This document shows positions 1 through 5,589 of a stretch of 6,060 nucleotides of DNA, in pieces. The notes under the pieces were generated by a model. It made no database searches and was not told the DNA's origin. It worked only from the letters and a program-made list of their open reading frames with translations. How positions within the stretch are numbered: the stretch's first letter is position 1; each line of letters opens with the position of its first letter. Origin of the DNA: an uncultured Ruminococcus sp. (lineage in GTDB: Bacteria > Bacillota > Clostridia > Oscillospirales > Ruminococcaceae); NCBI GenBank assembly GCA_900551505.1, contig URWK01000083.1, forward strand, positions 1-6,060, in the 5' to 3' direction. Made by a program: the position numbers and the translations under genes.

Positions 1-33
1 CCCCCCCCCCCCCCCCGCCCCCCCCCCCCCCCC
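1..33. other. Poly-C contig end, probable sequencing artefact
   Basis: The first 33 bases are all C except one G at position 17, and the sequence then switches abruptly to normal composition just before the tatD stop codon. Read outward from the contig on the minus strand this is a poly-G run, which is the usual no-signal artefact of two-colour Illumina chemistry. The other end of the contig also carries an outward poly-G run. I see no biological content here. Confidence 0.85.
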
Positions 34-43
34 GACAATACTG

Positions 44-817
44 TCAGATTCGGAAAAGTCTTTCGCCGTTTTCACGGGCAATATCAATCATTTTCTGAAC
101 TTCGATGCCTTTAATTTCCGCCATCTTTGAAGCGGTGCTTTCAATCATGCGGCTGTCGCAACGCTTCCCTCTCCACGGTTCAGGCGACATATACGGGCTG
201 TCCGTTTCAAGCAGAAGCCTGTCAGGCGGAATTACTTCAACCGCCTTTACCGCCTTTTTCGCATTCCTGAAAGTAAGAACGCCTGTGAACCCAAGGTACA
301 TTCCGAGCGAAACGGCTTCCTTAGCTGTGTCCGCCGAACCGCTGAAACAGTGTATAACGCCTTTCGGTCTGTACTTTTTAAGCAGTGCCATGCCGTCCGC
401 AGTTGCTTCCCTGAGATGCACTATAACGGGTAAATCAAGTTCTTTCGCAAGTATAATTTGTTTCTCGAACAATTTAATCTGCTTTTCTTTCGAGTAACCT
501 TCATAGTGGTAGTCAAGCCCGATTTCACCGATTGCCTTTACTTTCGCACTGCTCCCCGCAAGTTCTCTGATTTCGGAAATGTAATCTTCGCCGTCTGCCA
601 CCGTTCTCACGTCAAGCGGGTGAATGCCCACTGAACACCAGATATTTTCATAGAGTTTCGCAAGCCTCATGGCTTTTTTCGAGTCCTCAATATTCGATGT
701 CGCAAGCATGATTTTCTGTACAGAACCTTTAAACATTTCATCAAGCAGTTGCACCCTGTCATTGTCAAAGACTCTGTCTGTATAATGCGAATGTGTATCA
801 AAAATTCCGTTTACCAT
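44..817 (-). CDS. tatD: TatD-family metal-dependent hydrolase / DNase
   Basis: This is a complete 257-residue protein of the TatD family, a TIM-barrel metal-dependent hydrolase of the amidohydrolase superfamily; characterised members act as cytoplasmic 3'-5' exonucleases or deoxyribonucleases. Visible metal-site motifs follow the family order: FDTHSHY near the N-terminus (H9, H11), GEIGLDYHY (E98), PVIVHLREA (H134), VIHCFSG (H156) and LLLETDSPY (D206), followed by the usual P-x-P-x-RGKR segment. The length matches the family norm of about 255-265. I chose the ATG at 817 because FDTHSH normally lies within the first ten residues. An in-frame GTG at 850 would add 11 residues inside the end of proS. 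The start lies 2 bases after the proS stop, so translation is probably coupled; the only upstream purine signal is a weak GGGGCAAGG. The exact substrate cannot be read from the sequence. Confidence in the family is very high. Confidence 0.95.
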   Translation of the reverse strand: MVNGIFDTHSHYTDRVFDNDRVQLLDEMFKGSVQKIMLATSNIEDSKKAMRLAKLYENIWCSVGIHPLDVRTVADGEDYISEIRELAGSSAKVKAIGEIGLDYHYEGYSKEKQIKLFEKQIILAKELDLPVIVHLREATADGMALLKKYRPKGVIHCFSGSADTAKEAVSLGMYLGFTGVLTFRNAKKAVKAVEVIPPDRLLLETDSPYMSPEPWRGKRCDSRMIESTASKMAEIKGIEVQKMIDIARENGERLFRI

Positions 818-819
818 AA

Positions 820-2265
820 TTAATAAGCCTTGCCCCAATAAACCATACACTTAGCAGGTTTTCCGCAACAAACGCACTTATCGGAGAGGTTTTCCTGCTC
901 AATCGGGATACATCTTGAGCCAACGCCTGTTACCTCCTTAACCTTATCTTCGCAAGCCTCATCACCGCACCACATAGCCTTTATGAAACCGTCACCGTTC
1001 TTTTCGAGGGTGCTTATGATTTCTTCCATGGAAGTGCAGGCGTAAGTTCTCTTTTCACGGTTTTCGAGAGCTTTATTGTAAAGTCCGTCTCTTACTTCCT
1101 CAAGCTTTGCGTTTACTGTTTCCGCAAGTCCTTCAAGGCTTACAAAATCTTTCTGACCGTTGTGGCGTGTAACAATTACACACTGGTTCTTTTCAATATC
1201 CTTAGGACCTATTTCGATTCTTACCGGAATGCCCTTCATTTCGTATTCGGAGAATTTCCAGCCTGCCGAGTTTTCGCTGTCGTCAAGTTTAACTCTTATT
1301 CCTGCTTCTGCGAGAATATTTTTAAGTTCTCCCGCCTTTTCAAGTACGCCTTCCTTGTGCTGTGCAACAGGGATTATTACAGCCTGAACAGGTGCTACAG
1401 CCGGCGGAAGTACAAGACCGTTGTCATCACCGTGTGTCATTATAATTGCTCCGATAAGTCTTGTTGTCACTCCCCATGAAGTCTGATGCGGATAAACTTT
1501 TTTATTTTCCTTGTCCGTGTATGTTATGTCGAAAGCCTTTGCGAAGCTGTCACCGAAATAGTGTGAAGTCCCTGCCTGCAAAGCTTTTCCGTCATGCATA
1601 AGTGCTTCTATTGCATAAGTCGATACCGCACCCGCAAATTTGTCACTTTCTGTCTTTTTGCCCTTTACGACAGGCATCGCAAGGTACTTTTCGCAGAATT
1701 CAGCATAGACATTGAGCATTCTTTCGGTTTCTTCAATTGCTTCTTCGGCTGTAGCGTGAATGGTGTGACCTTCCTGCCAGAGAAATTCTCTTGAACGGAG
1801 GAAAGGACGGGTAGTTTTTTCCCATCTTACAACGCTTACCCACTGGTTGTAGAGTTTCGGCAAATCTCTGTAAGAATGAATGATGTTTGAATAGTGTTCA
1901 CAGAAAAGTGTTTCGGAAGTAGGTCTTACGCAAAGTCTTTCTTCAAGCTTTTCAGTACCGCCGTGTGTTACCCAGGCTACTTCCGGTGCGAAACCTTCAA
2001 CATGGTCTTTTTCTTTCTGAAGCAGGCTTTCAGGGATAAACATAGGCATTGAAACATTTTCGTGACCTGTAGCCTTGAACATTCCGTCAAGTATTCTCTG
2101 AATGTTTTCCCATATCGCATAGCCGTAAGGGCGTATTACCATACAACCTTTAACGCTTGTGTATTCTATGAGTTCGGCTTTTTTAACTATGTCAGTATAC
2201 CACTGTGCGAAGTCTTCATCCATTGAAGTAATTGCAGATACCATTTTTTTATTGTTCTGAGCCAT
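820..2265 (-). CDS. proS: Prolyl-tRNA synthetase, short archaeal/eukaryote-type (ProS type 3)
   Basis: This class II aminoacyl-tRNA synthetase charges tRNA-Pro with proline in the cytoplasm. It is complete at 481 residues, typical of the type that lacks the INS editing domain found in the roughly 570-residue bacterial form. The catalytic core shows RPTSET (114-119), a motif 2 region with R153, R157 and FLWQEGHT (161-168), and a motif 3 region around TTRLIGAIIMTHGDDNG (about 267-283). An anticodon-binding domain follows (about 290-395). The C-terminal domain carries paired cysteines suited to zinc binding (C433, C438, C464, C466/C467, C473), and the chain ends in the tyrosine typical of this type. 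An AGGAG at 2276-2280 precedes the ATG. The gene sits between a small membrane-protein gene (15-base gap) and tatD (2-base gap), so all three are probably one transcript. No key residue appears to be missing. Confidence 0.97.
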   Translation of the reverse strand: MAQNNKKMVSAITSMDEDFAQWYTDIVKKAELIEYTSVKGCMVIRPYGYAIWENIQRILDGMFKATGHENVSMPMFIPESLLQKEKDHVEGFAPEVAWVTHGGTEKLEERLCVRPTSETLFCEHYSNIIHSYRDLPKLYNQWVSVVRWEKTTRPFLRSREFLWQEGHTIHATAEEAIEETERMLNVYAEFCEKYLAMPVVKGKKTESDKFAGAVSTYAIEALMHDGKALQAGTSHYFGDSFAKAFDITYTDKENKKVYPHQTSWGVTTRLIGAIIMTHGDDNGLVLPPAVAPVQAVIIPVAQHKEGVLEKAGELKNILAEAGIRVKLDDSENSAGWKFSEYEMKGIPVRIEIGPKDIEKNQCVIVTRHNGQKDFVSLEGLAETVNAKLEEVRDGLYNKALENREKRTYACTSMEEIISTLEKNGDGFIKAMWCGDEACEDKVKEVTGVGSRCIPIEQENLSDKCVCCGKPAKCMVYWGKAY

Positions 2266-2280
2266 TAGGGAAATTCTCCT

Positions 2281-2532
2281 TTATTTTTTATTATTTTTAT
2301 TGTCCTCGGGCGTATCAGCTCCGAAGACGCTTTTTATTTCGGTATTCTCGTCATATTTCTGAGTTTCGGGGAGCTTTTCTTTTTTACTGTCTATCTTTTT
2401 CGCAAGTTTCGGAGTGATTTCCGCAAGCAGATATATTATCAGGAAAATCAGCAGAAGTTTGCCCATGAATTTCAGACCTATGGCAAAAGATATTCCGGTA
2501 TTTTCAGTTGCAAGTATTGTCTTTATCAACAT
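2281..2532 (-). CDS. Small single-pass membrane protein, function unknown
   Basis: I do not recognise this 83-residue protein. Residues about 22-39 form one strongly hydrophobic segment (GKLLLIFLIIYLLAEI) that looks like a single transmembrane helix. It is followed by a lysine-rich stretch (KLAKKIDSKKEK) and a polar, charged tail ending NKNNKK. By the positive-inside rule the long tail is probably cytoplasmic. It is the first gene after a good SigA-type promoter and ends 15 bases before proS, so it probably heads the proS-tatD operon. The start is uncertain. The ATG at 2532 would have a leader of only about a dozen bases with a poor GAG signal, while an internal ATG at 2466 (residue 23) has a weak AGG upstream and would begin right at the membrane segment. 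Coding status is supported by the clean membrane-protein layout, the promoter and the tight operon spacing, not by homology. Confidence 0.65.
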   Translation of the reverse strand: MLIKTILATENTGISFAIGLKFMGKLLLIFLIIYLLAEITPKLAKKIDSKKEKLPETQKYDENTEIKSVFGADTPEDNKNNKK

Positions 2533-2550
2533 TCTTCAACTCATTTCTTT

Positions 2551-2579
2551 ATTATATCATAGCATAATTACAATTTCAA
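2551..2579 (-). promoter_or_regulatory. SigA-type promoter for the membrane protein-proS-tatD operon
   Basis: On the minus strand TTGAAA (2579-2574) is separated by exactly 17 bases from a perfect TATAAT (2556-2551), with an extended -10 TG one base upstream. This is close to the consensus for the vegetative sigma factor. The predicted transcription start is near 2542-2545, leaving only about 10-13 bases before the ATG at 2532, or about 75 bases before the alternative ATG at 2466. It lies in the 88-base gap after alr, so proS probably has expression independent of alr. Confidence 0.75.
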
Positions 2580-2597
2580 CTTTTTAATTTTGCTGAA

Positions 2598-2615
2598 GCG
2601 GAGGTCGCCCCCGGC
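2598..2615 (-). other. GC-rich imperfect hairpin just after the alr stop
   Basis: Read on the minus strand, GC-C-GGGGG, loop CGA, then CCTCC-GC can fold into a stem of seven pairs with one G-U pair and one bulged C, beginning 5 bases after the alr stop codon. It stands out in an otherwise A/T-rich gap. It is not followed by a run of T on the minus strand, so it is not a standard intrinsic terminator. It may slow polymerase or protect the 3' end of the alr message, or it may be chance. Confidence 0.3.
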
Positions 2616-2620
2616 TTTTC

Positions 2621-3766
2621 TCAATCGGATATATAAATTCTCGGAACACGCTTTGAAATTCCGCAGACCACTTCATAACCGATAGTTCCGTAAATCTGTG
2701 CAATATCATCGGCGGTAATTGTTTCACTGCCGTCAGTTCCCATAAGCGTAACTATTTCACCTGCCGTGACATTTTCGAGTTCCGAAACGTCAATCATAGT
2801 CTGGTCCATGCAAACCCTGCCTACAATTCTGCAACGCTTACCCTGAACAAGCATTTCGCCCTTTGAAGAAAGAAGCCTTGAATATCCGTCCGCATAACCG
2901 ACTGTAACGGTTGCGATTTTCACAGGCTTTTCAGCCTTGTAAGTCCTGCCGTAACTTACGCAATCGCCCTTGTCTATAGTCTTTACACAAGAGATAACCG
3001 CCTTGAAGTCCATAACCGGCTTTAACTTATACGGAAGTTCAACATTTATATTCGGGTAAAGTCCGTACATTGTAATTCCTATTCTCGCAAGTGTGCTTCT
3101 CTCACTGTCTTTCTTGTGGTAGCAAGCCCCCGCACTGTTGAGAAAATGCAGATGTTCAAGCTTAATTCCTCTGCTTACAAGTTCATCATACACGTCAATG
3201 ATAAATTGTCGCTGTTTTGCGGTATACTCAATGTCGTCTGCATTGTCGCTGTCCGCTACCGCAAAGTGTGTATAAAGTCCTTCCACGGAAAGTTTCGGGA
3301 GTTTCATAATCTCCTGAATTTCGTCCGCACATTCCCCCGGTGTATCATATTTAAGCCCTATTCTTCCCATGCCTGTATCAATCTTTATATGACATCTTAA
3401 TTTCTTAACCGCATGGTCTGAAAGGTTCTTTGCGTGTTCGGGTGAAGCTATTCCCTGAATAATATTGTAATTCTCAAGCACTTCCGCACATTCGGGAGGT
3501 GTATACCCGAGAATTAATATTTCGCCGTCTTCACAATGGTTTCTCACGCTTATAGCCTCGTCCAGATTTGAAACCGCAAAGTATTTTATACCCGACTCAC
3601 GAAGCTTGTGGCATATTTCGCCCTCGCCGTGTCCGTAAGCGTCAGCCTTTATAACCGCCATTATCTCGGTATTCGGGGAAAGTCCCTTTTTTATCGTTTC
3701 TATATTCTCTGCAAGGCGGTTTAAATTGACCTCTGCCCATGCTCTTTTGCAAAATGGTTCTATCAT
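2621..3766 (-). CDS. alr: Alanine racemase (PLP-dependent)
   Basis: This protein interconverts L- and D-alanine with pyridoxal phosphate and so supplies D-alanine for peptidoglycan; it is a cytoplasmic homodimer in characterised relatives. The 381-residue length fits the family. The N-terminal barrel carries the PLP lysine in AVIKADAYGHG (K40, Y44), and the barrel continues through HIKIDTGMGRIG (R135 region), YTHFA (H167) and ARIGITMYGLYP (R228, Y234), which contact the cofactor. The C-terminal beta domain holds the second catalytic residue, the tyrosine in VSYGRTY (Y272), then VTVGYADGYSR and GRVCMDQTMIDV (M320, D321) at the substrate entrance. All hallmark residues are present. The ATG at 3766 has a strong AAAGGAG site 9 bases upstream. 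It is divergent from the SLOG gene at 3987 and has its own promoter. Biosynthetic and catabolic racemases cannot be told apart by sequence alone; isolation from a catabolic operon favours the biosynthetic form. Confidence 0.97.
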   Translation of the reverse strand: MIEPFCKRAWAEVNLNRLAENIETIKKGLSPNTEIMAVIKADAYGHGEGEICHKLRESGIKYFAVSNLDEAISVRNHCEDGEILILGYTPPECAEVLENYNIIQGIASPEHAKNLSDHAVKKLRCHIKIDTGMGRIGLKYDTPGECADEIQEIMKLPKLSVEGLYTHFAVADSDNADDIEYTAKQRQFIIDVYDELVSRGIKLEHLHFLNSAGACYHKKDSERSTLARIGITMYGLYPNINVELPYKLKPVMDFKAVISCVKTIDKGDCVSYGRTYKAEKPVKIATVTVGYADGYSRLLSSKGEMLVQGKRCRIVGRVCMDQTMIDVSELENVTAGEIVTLMGTDGSETITADDIAQIYGTIGYEVVCGISKRVPRIYISD

Positions 3767-3802
3767 ATAAAAATTCTCCTTTAAAGGTTTTGTTCTTATT
3801 TT

Positions 3803-3843
3803 TCAATTATAATTGAGTAATTTTATATCTCAATTAGTATTGA
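3803..3843. promoter_or_regulatory. Candidate operator: two near-identical 14-bp palindromes over the alr promoter
   Basis: Positions 3803-3816 read TCAATTATAATTGA, a perfect palindrome, and 3830-3843 read TCAATTAGTATTGA, which matches it at 12 of 14 positions and keeps the TCAAT/ATTGA half-sites. The centres are 27 bp apart. The first box covers the predicted -10 of alr and the second overlaps its -35, which is where a repressor would bind. No regulator is encoded in the window. The region is A/T-rich, so chance is a real alternative. Confidence 0.35.
3806..3833 (-). promoter_or_regulatory. Predicted SigA-type promoter of alr
   Basis: On the minus strand TTGAGA (3833-3828) is followed after 16 bases by a perfect TATAAT (3811-3806). 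Transcription would start near 3799, giving a leader of about 33 bases that contains the strong ribosome binding site. The spacing is one base shorter than ideal and the region is A/T-rich, so other starts are possible. Confidence 0.55.
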
Positions 3844-3852
3844 TTTTCGTTC

Positions 3853-3881
3853 TTGCTTTTTTTTTCATAATATAATATAAT
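3853..3881 (+). promoter_or_regulatory. Possible distal promoter for the SLOG gene
   Basis: TTGCTT (3853-3858), a 17-base spacer and TATAAT (3876-3881) form a plausible plus-strand promoter. The -10 lies in a short tandem run of three ATAAT units (3867-3881), so A/T richness alone could produce it. It would give a leader of about 100 bases. The proximal promoter at 3927-3955 is the better candidate. Confidence 0.3.
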
Positions 3882-3926
3882 GATTACGATTGCAAATTTT
3901 ATATACCGAAAAATACTCGCTCGCAG

Positions 3927-3955
3927 TTGAAATTTAAAGTGCGATGTGTTAAAAT
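3927..3955 (+). promoter_or_regulatory. SigA-type promoter of the SLOG gene
   Basis: TTGAAA (3927-3932) and TAAAAT (3950-3955) are separated by 17 bases, and TGT immediately before the -10 gives an extended -10. The predicted transcription start is near 3962, about 25 bases before the ATG at 3987, leaving room for the GAGGG site at 3974-3978. A short inverted repeat, TCGCA (3921-3925) and TGCGA (3940-3944), brackets the -35. Confidence 0.65.
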
Positions 3956-3986
3956 ATTTATTGGCTTGAAAATGAGGGACTGAATT

Positions 3987-4556
3987 ATGAATAACAATGA
4001 TGAAATCTTATTTGACATTACAAAAGCGGTCTGCTTCTCCGGTCACAGACCATACAAATTACCCGGTGGCGGTGACCCCAATGACAAGAGGACTTCACGC
4101 ATAAAATACGCTATACACCGTGCTGTCTTACGAAGCATCAACGAAGGATATTATATCTTTCTTTCGGGGCTTGCCGAAGGTATAGACCTCTGGGCAAGCG
4201 AAGAAGTTATCAGAATGAAGGAAACTCACCCTGATATAAAACTGGTCGCTGTAAAGCCTATGCAAAATCAAGGAGCAAATTTCTCTCCGGAAGGGAAAAG
4301 ATTACTTGAACACGCCCTTGAAAACGCAGATTATATCGTATGCACTTCTGAACACTATTCAAAATACTGCTACACAATCCGCAATAGATACATGGTTGAC
4401 CATTCCGACAGACTTATTGCATTCATATCAAAAAGTTCCACACGCAGTGGAACAAATCAGACCATTAACTACGCAAAAAAAATTCACAAAAAAACAACCG
4501 TTATCAATGTAGACCACATTGTTTCAGATAGTTGCCAGCTATCATTATACTACTAA
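3987..4556 (+). CDS. DUF1273 / YpsA-like SLOG-family protein
   Basis: This 189-residue protein has the marks of the DUF1273 (YpsA-like) branch of the SLOG superfamily, Rossmann-like proteins predicted to bind nucleotide-derived ligands. It carries CFSGHRP near the N-terminus (16-22), a second glycine-rich loop FLSGLAEGIDLWASE (58-72), a basic-aromatic stretch with RNRYMVDHSD (132-141), and a C-terminal segment with GTNQTINYA (155-163). Bacillus subtilis YpsA is about the same length and affects cell division when overproduced; the biochemical activity of the family is not firmly known. The ATG is set by GAGGG 8 bases upstream and a good promoter. It is divergent from alr and precedes an LCP-like gene by 52 bases. 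The last ten or so residues are less family-like but no frameshift is apparent. DprA and LOG-type lysine decarboxylase-like proteins share the fold, but the GHRP motif favours YpsA. Confidence 0.85.
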   Translation: MNNNDEILFDITKAVCFSGHRPYKLPGGGDPNDKRTSRIKYAIHRAVLRSINEGYYIFLSGLAEGIDLWASEEVIRMKETHPDIKLVAVKPMQNQGANFSPEGKRLLEHALENADYIVCTSEHYSKYCYTIRNRYMVDHSDRLIAFISKSSTRSGTNQTINYAKKIHKKTTVINVDHIVSDSCQLSLYY

Positions 4557-4594
4557 ATTTTTTGAAATTCAATACCCATTAATCATATTAATAC

Positions 4595-4600
4595 GGAGGA
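4595..4600 (+). promoter_or_regulatory. Ribosome binding site fixing the LCP-like start
   Basis: GGAGGA lies 8 bases before the ATG at 4609. It decides the start: the open frame reaches back to 4519, but that extension overlaps the SLOG gene, has no comparable site and would put 30 unlikely residues before the membrane anchor. Confidence 0.85.
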
Positions 4601-4608
4601 AAAAATTT

Positions 4609-5520
4609 ATGGCACAAAAAAAAGGAAGCATAGCAATACCTTTTCTGTTGACTTTTCTGATTTCCCTTATAATCATAGGCGGCGGAGCATTATATGTGTA
4701 TAACAATATAATGAACAACAAGGGAGACACAACCACCGCTTCGGAAGTTTCAGCAGACGAATACGTTCCGGCTGAAGATATGAGATGTACAACATTGTTT
4801 ATACTTGACCTTGACGACCCCGGAATGAGCGTTGATGTAACTATGATGCTTGTAAGAGCTATCCCCGACAGGCAACATTTCGTGTGTGTGCCGATAGCCA
4901 CAAATATGGTTGCCACAGTCGGCGAGAAGAAAGCCACAGTCGGCGAATTCTACCAGTCGGGCGGTGCTATCTCCGCAAGGGAAGCCATTGCAACTACTCT
5001 CGGAATCCCGATTGACAGGTATATGAAAATGAATGACAATGCCTTTCAGAAAATCTGTTCAATATTCGGGGGCGTGAATTATACAATTTCGGCAGGTATG
5101 CAGGGCTTCTCGGAAGGTCAGCAGTACCTTACAAGCGAACAGATTCAGAAACTTCTGACATATCCTTTCTATGAAGCGGGCGAAGAACAGCGAATGAGTT
5201 CCGCAAGTTCTTTAATTACGGCAATGATTAATCAGGCTTCAGGCTCAAGAATAGCGGAAACTCTTGACAGTACATTCAATACACTTGTAAATATCACCGA
5301 AACCGATATGACCGCCATAGACTTCTCGAAGTACCAGAAATCCATAAAATATATATTCACTTCCACGAAAGAACCTGCACAATTCAGAAATCCTACAGGC
5401 GACTGGACTACTGCAAGATTTGCCGTAGGGGACGAATTTACGGAGAGCTTGCAGGTATGGTTCGGCTACAAGAGCGATGACCAGAGTATAGTTTATGATG
5501 ACGAAAGCACAGCACAGTAA
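4609..5520 (+). CDS. Membrane-anchored LCP-like (LytR-CpsA-Psr) protein, apparently catalytically degenerate
   Basis: This 303-residue protein has a short basic N-terminus (MAQKKG), one transmembrane segment at about residues 8-31, an acidic, Thr/Ser-rich linker, and an extracellular domain. The domain resembles the LCP fold, whose members transfer glycopolymers such as teichoic acids from undecaprenyl carriers to peptidoglycan. Matching elements are DVTMMLVRAIPD (76-87; compare the family SDTMMLV), FYQSGG (114-119), LGIPIDRYMKMND (131-143), FGGVNYTI (153-160), LTSEQIQKLL (174-183), and a late EEQRMSSASSLITAM segment (192-206) with R195. Differences matter: the usual arginine before the SD motif is absent (DDPGMSVD), and the IPRD motif is replaced by VPIATNM, so the catalytic arginines appear lost. 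It may be a non-catalytic binding or regulatory relative, or a divergent family. A repeated ATVGE lies at 102-113. The gene follows the SLOG gene by 52 bases, probably in one transcript, and ends before a strong terminator. Confidence 0.65.
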   Translation: MAQKKGSIAIPFLLTFLISLIIIGGGALYVYNNIMNNKGDTTTASEVSADEYVPAEDMRCTTLFILDLDDPGMSVDVTMMLVRAIPDRQHFVCVPIATNMVATVGEKKATVGEFYQSGGAISAREAIATTLGIPIDRYMKMNDNAFQKICSIFGGVNYTISAGMQGFSEGQQYLTSEQIQKLLTYPFYEAGEEQRMSSASSLITAMINQASGSRIAETLDSTFNTLVNITETDMTAIDFSKYQKSIKYIFTSTKEPAQFRNPTGDWTTARFAVGDEFTESLQVWFGYKSDDQSIVYDDESTAQ

Positions 5521-5535
5521 TTTCTGAGAATATTT

Positions 5536-5567
5536 AAGTCCGTTGATGAGAAATCAACGGACTTTTT
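5536..5567 (+). terminator. Intrinsic terminator after the LCP-like gene
   Basis: AAGTCCGTTGAT (5536-5547) and ATCAACGGACTT (5553-5564) form a perfect 12-bp stem around the loop GAGAA, and the stem runs into five T (5563-5567). It lies 15 bases after the stop codon of the LCP-like gene. On the opposite strand no T-run follows, so it works in the plus direction only. The ribosome binding site of the next gene starts 8 bases after the T-run. Confidence 0.9.
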
Positions 5568-5575
5568 ATATATGT

Positions 5576-5582
5576 AAGGAGG
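5576..5582 (+). promoter_or_regulatory. Consensus ribosome binding site close behind the terminator
   Basis: AAGGAGG lies 7 bases before the ATG at 5590, which is near ideal. It begins 8 bases after the T-run of the terminator, so no normal promoter fits between the two. Translation of the next gene must depend on read-through or on a promoter within or before the hairpin. Confidence 0.85.
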
Positions 5583-5589
5583 AAATTTA

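Noticed and set aside
105..497. Plus-strand open frame of 130 codons within tatD
   Set aside because: It is the antisense shadow of a gene whose motifs are intact, and it has no ribosome binding site or recognisable product.
818..850. In-frame GTG at 850 as the tatD start
   Set aside because: It would add 11 residues overlapping the proS end and push the FDTHSH motif away from the N-terminus, unlike the family; the ATG at 817 fits.
3867..3881. Three ATAAT units as a microsatellite or repeat element
   Set aside because: The run is only 15 bases in an A/T-rich promoter region and is explained as -10-like sequence.
4525..4563. Possible terminator at the end of the SLOG gene
   Set aside because: GATAG and CTATC form only a 5-6 bp stem inside the coding end, and the T-run lies more than ten bases downstream, so it is too weak to call.
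4562..4591. Promoter in front of the LCP-like gene
   Set aside because: TTGAAA at 4562-4567 is good, but no -10 better than four of six matches lies at proper spacing, so co-transcription with the SLOG gene is simpler.
4519..4608. N-terminal extension of the LCP-like gene
   Set aside because: It overlaps the SLOG gene, lacks a ribosome binding site, and precedes a GGAGGA-supported ATG followed by a normal membrane anchor.
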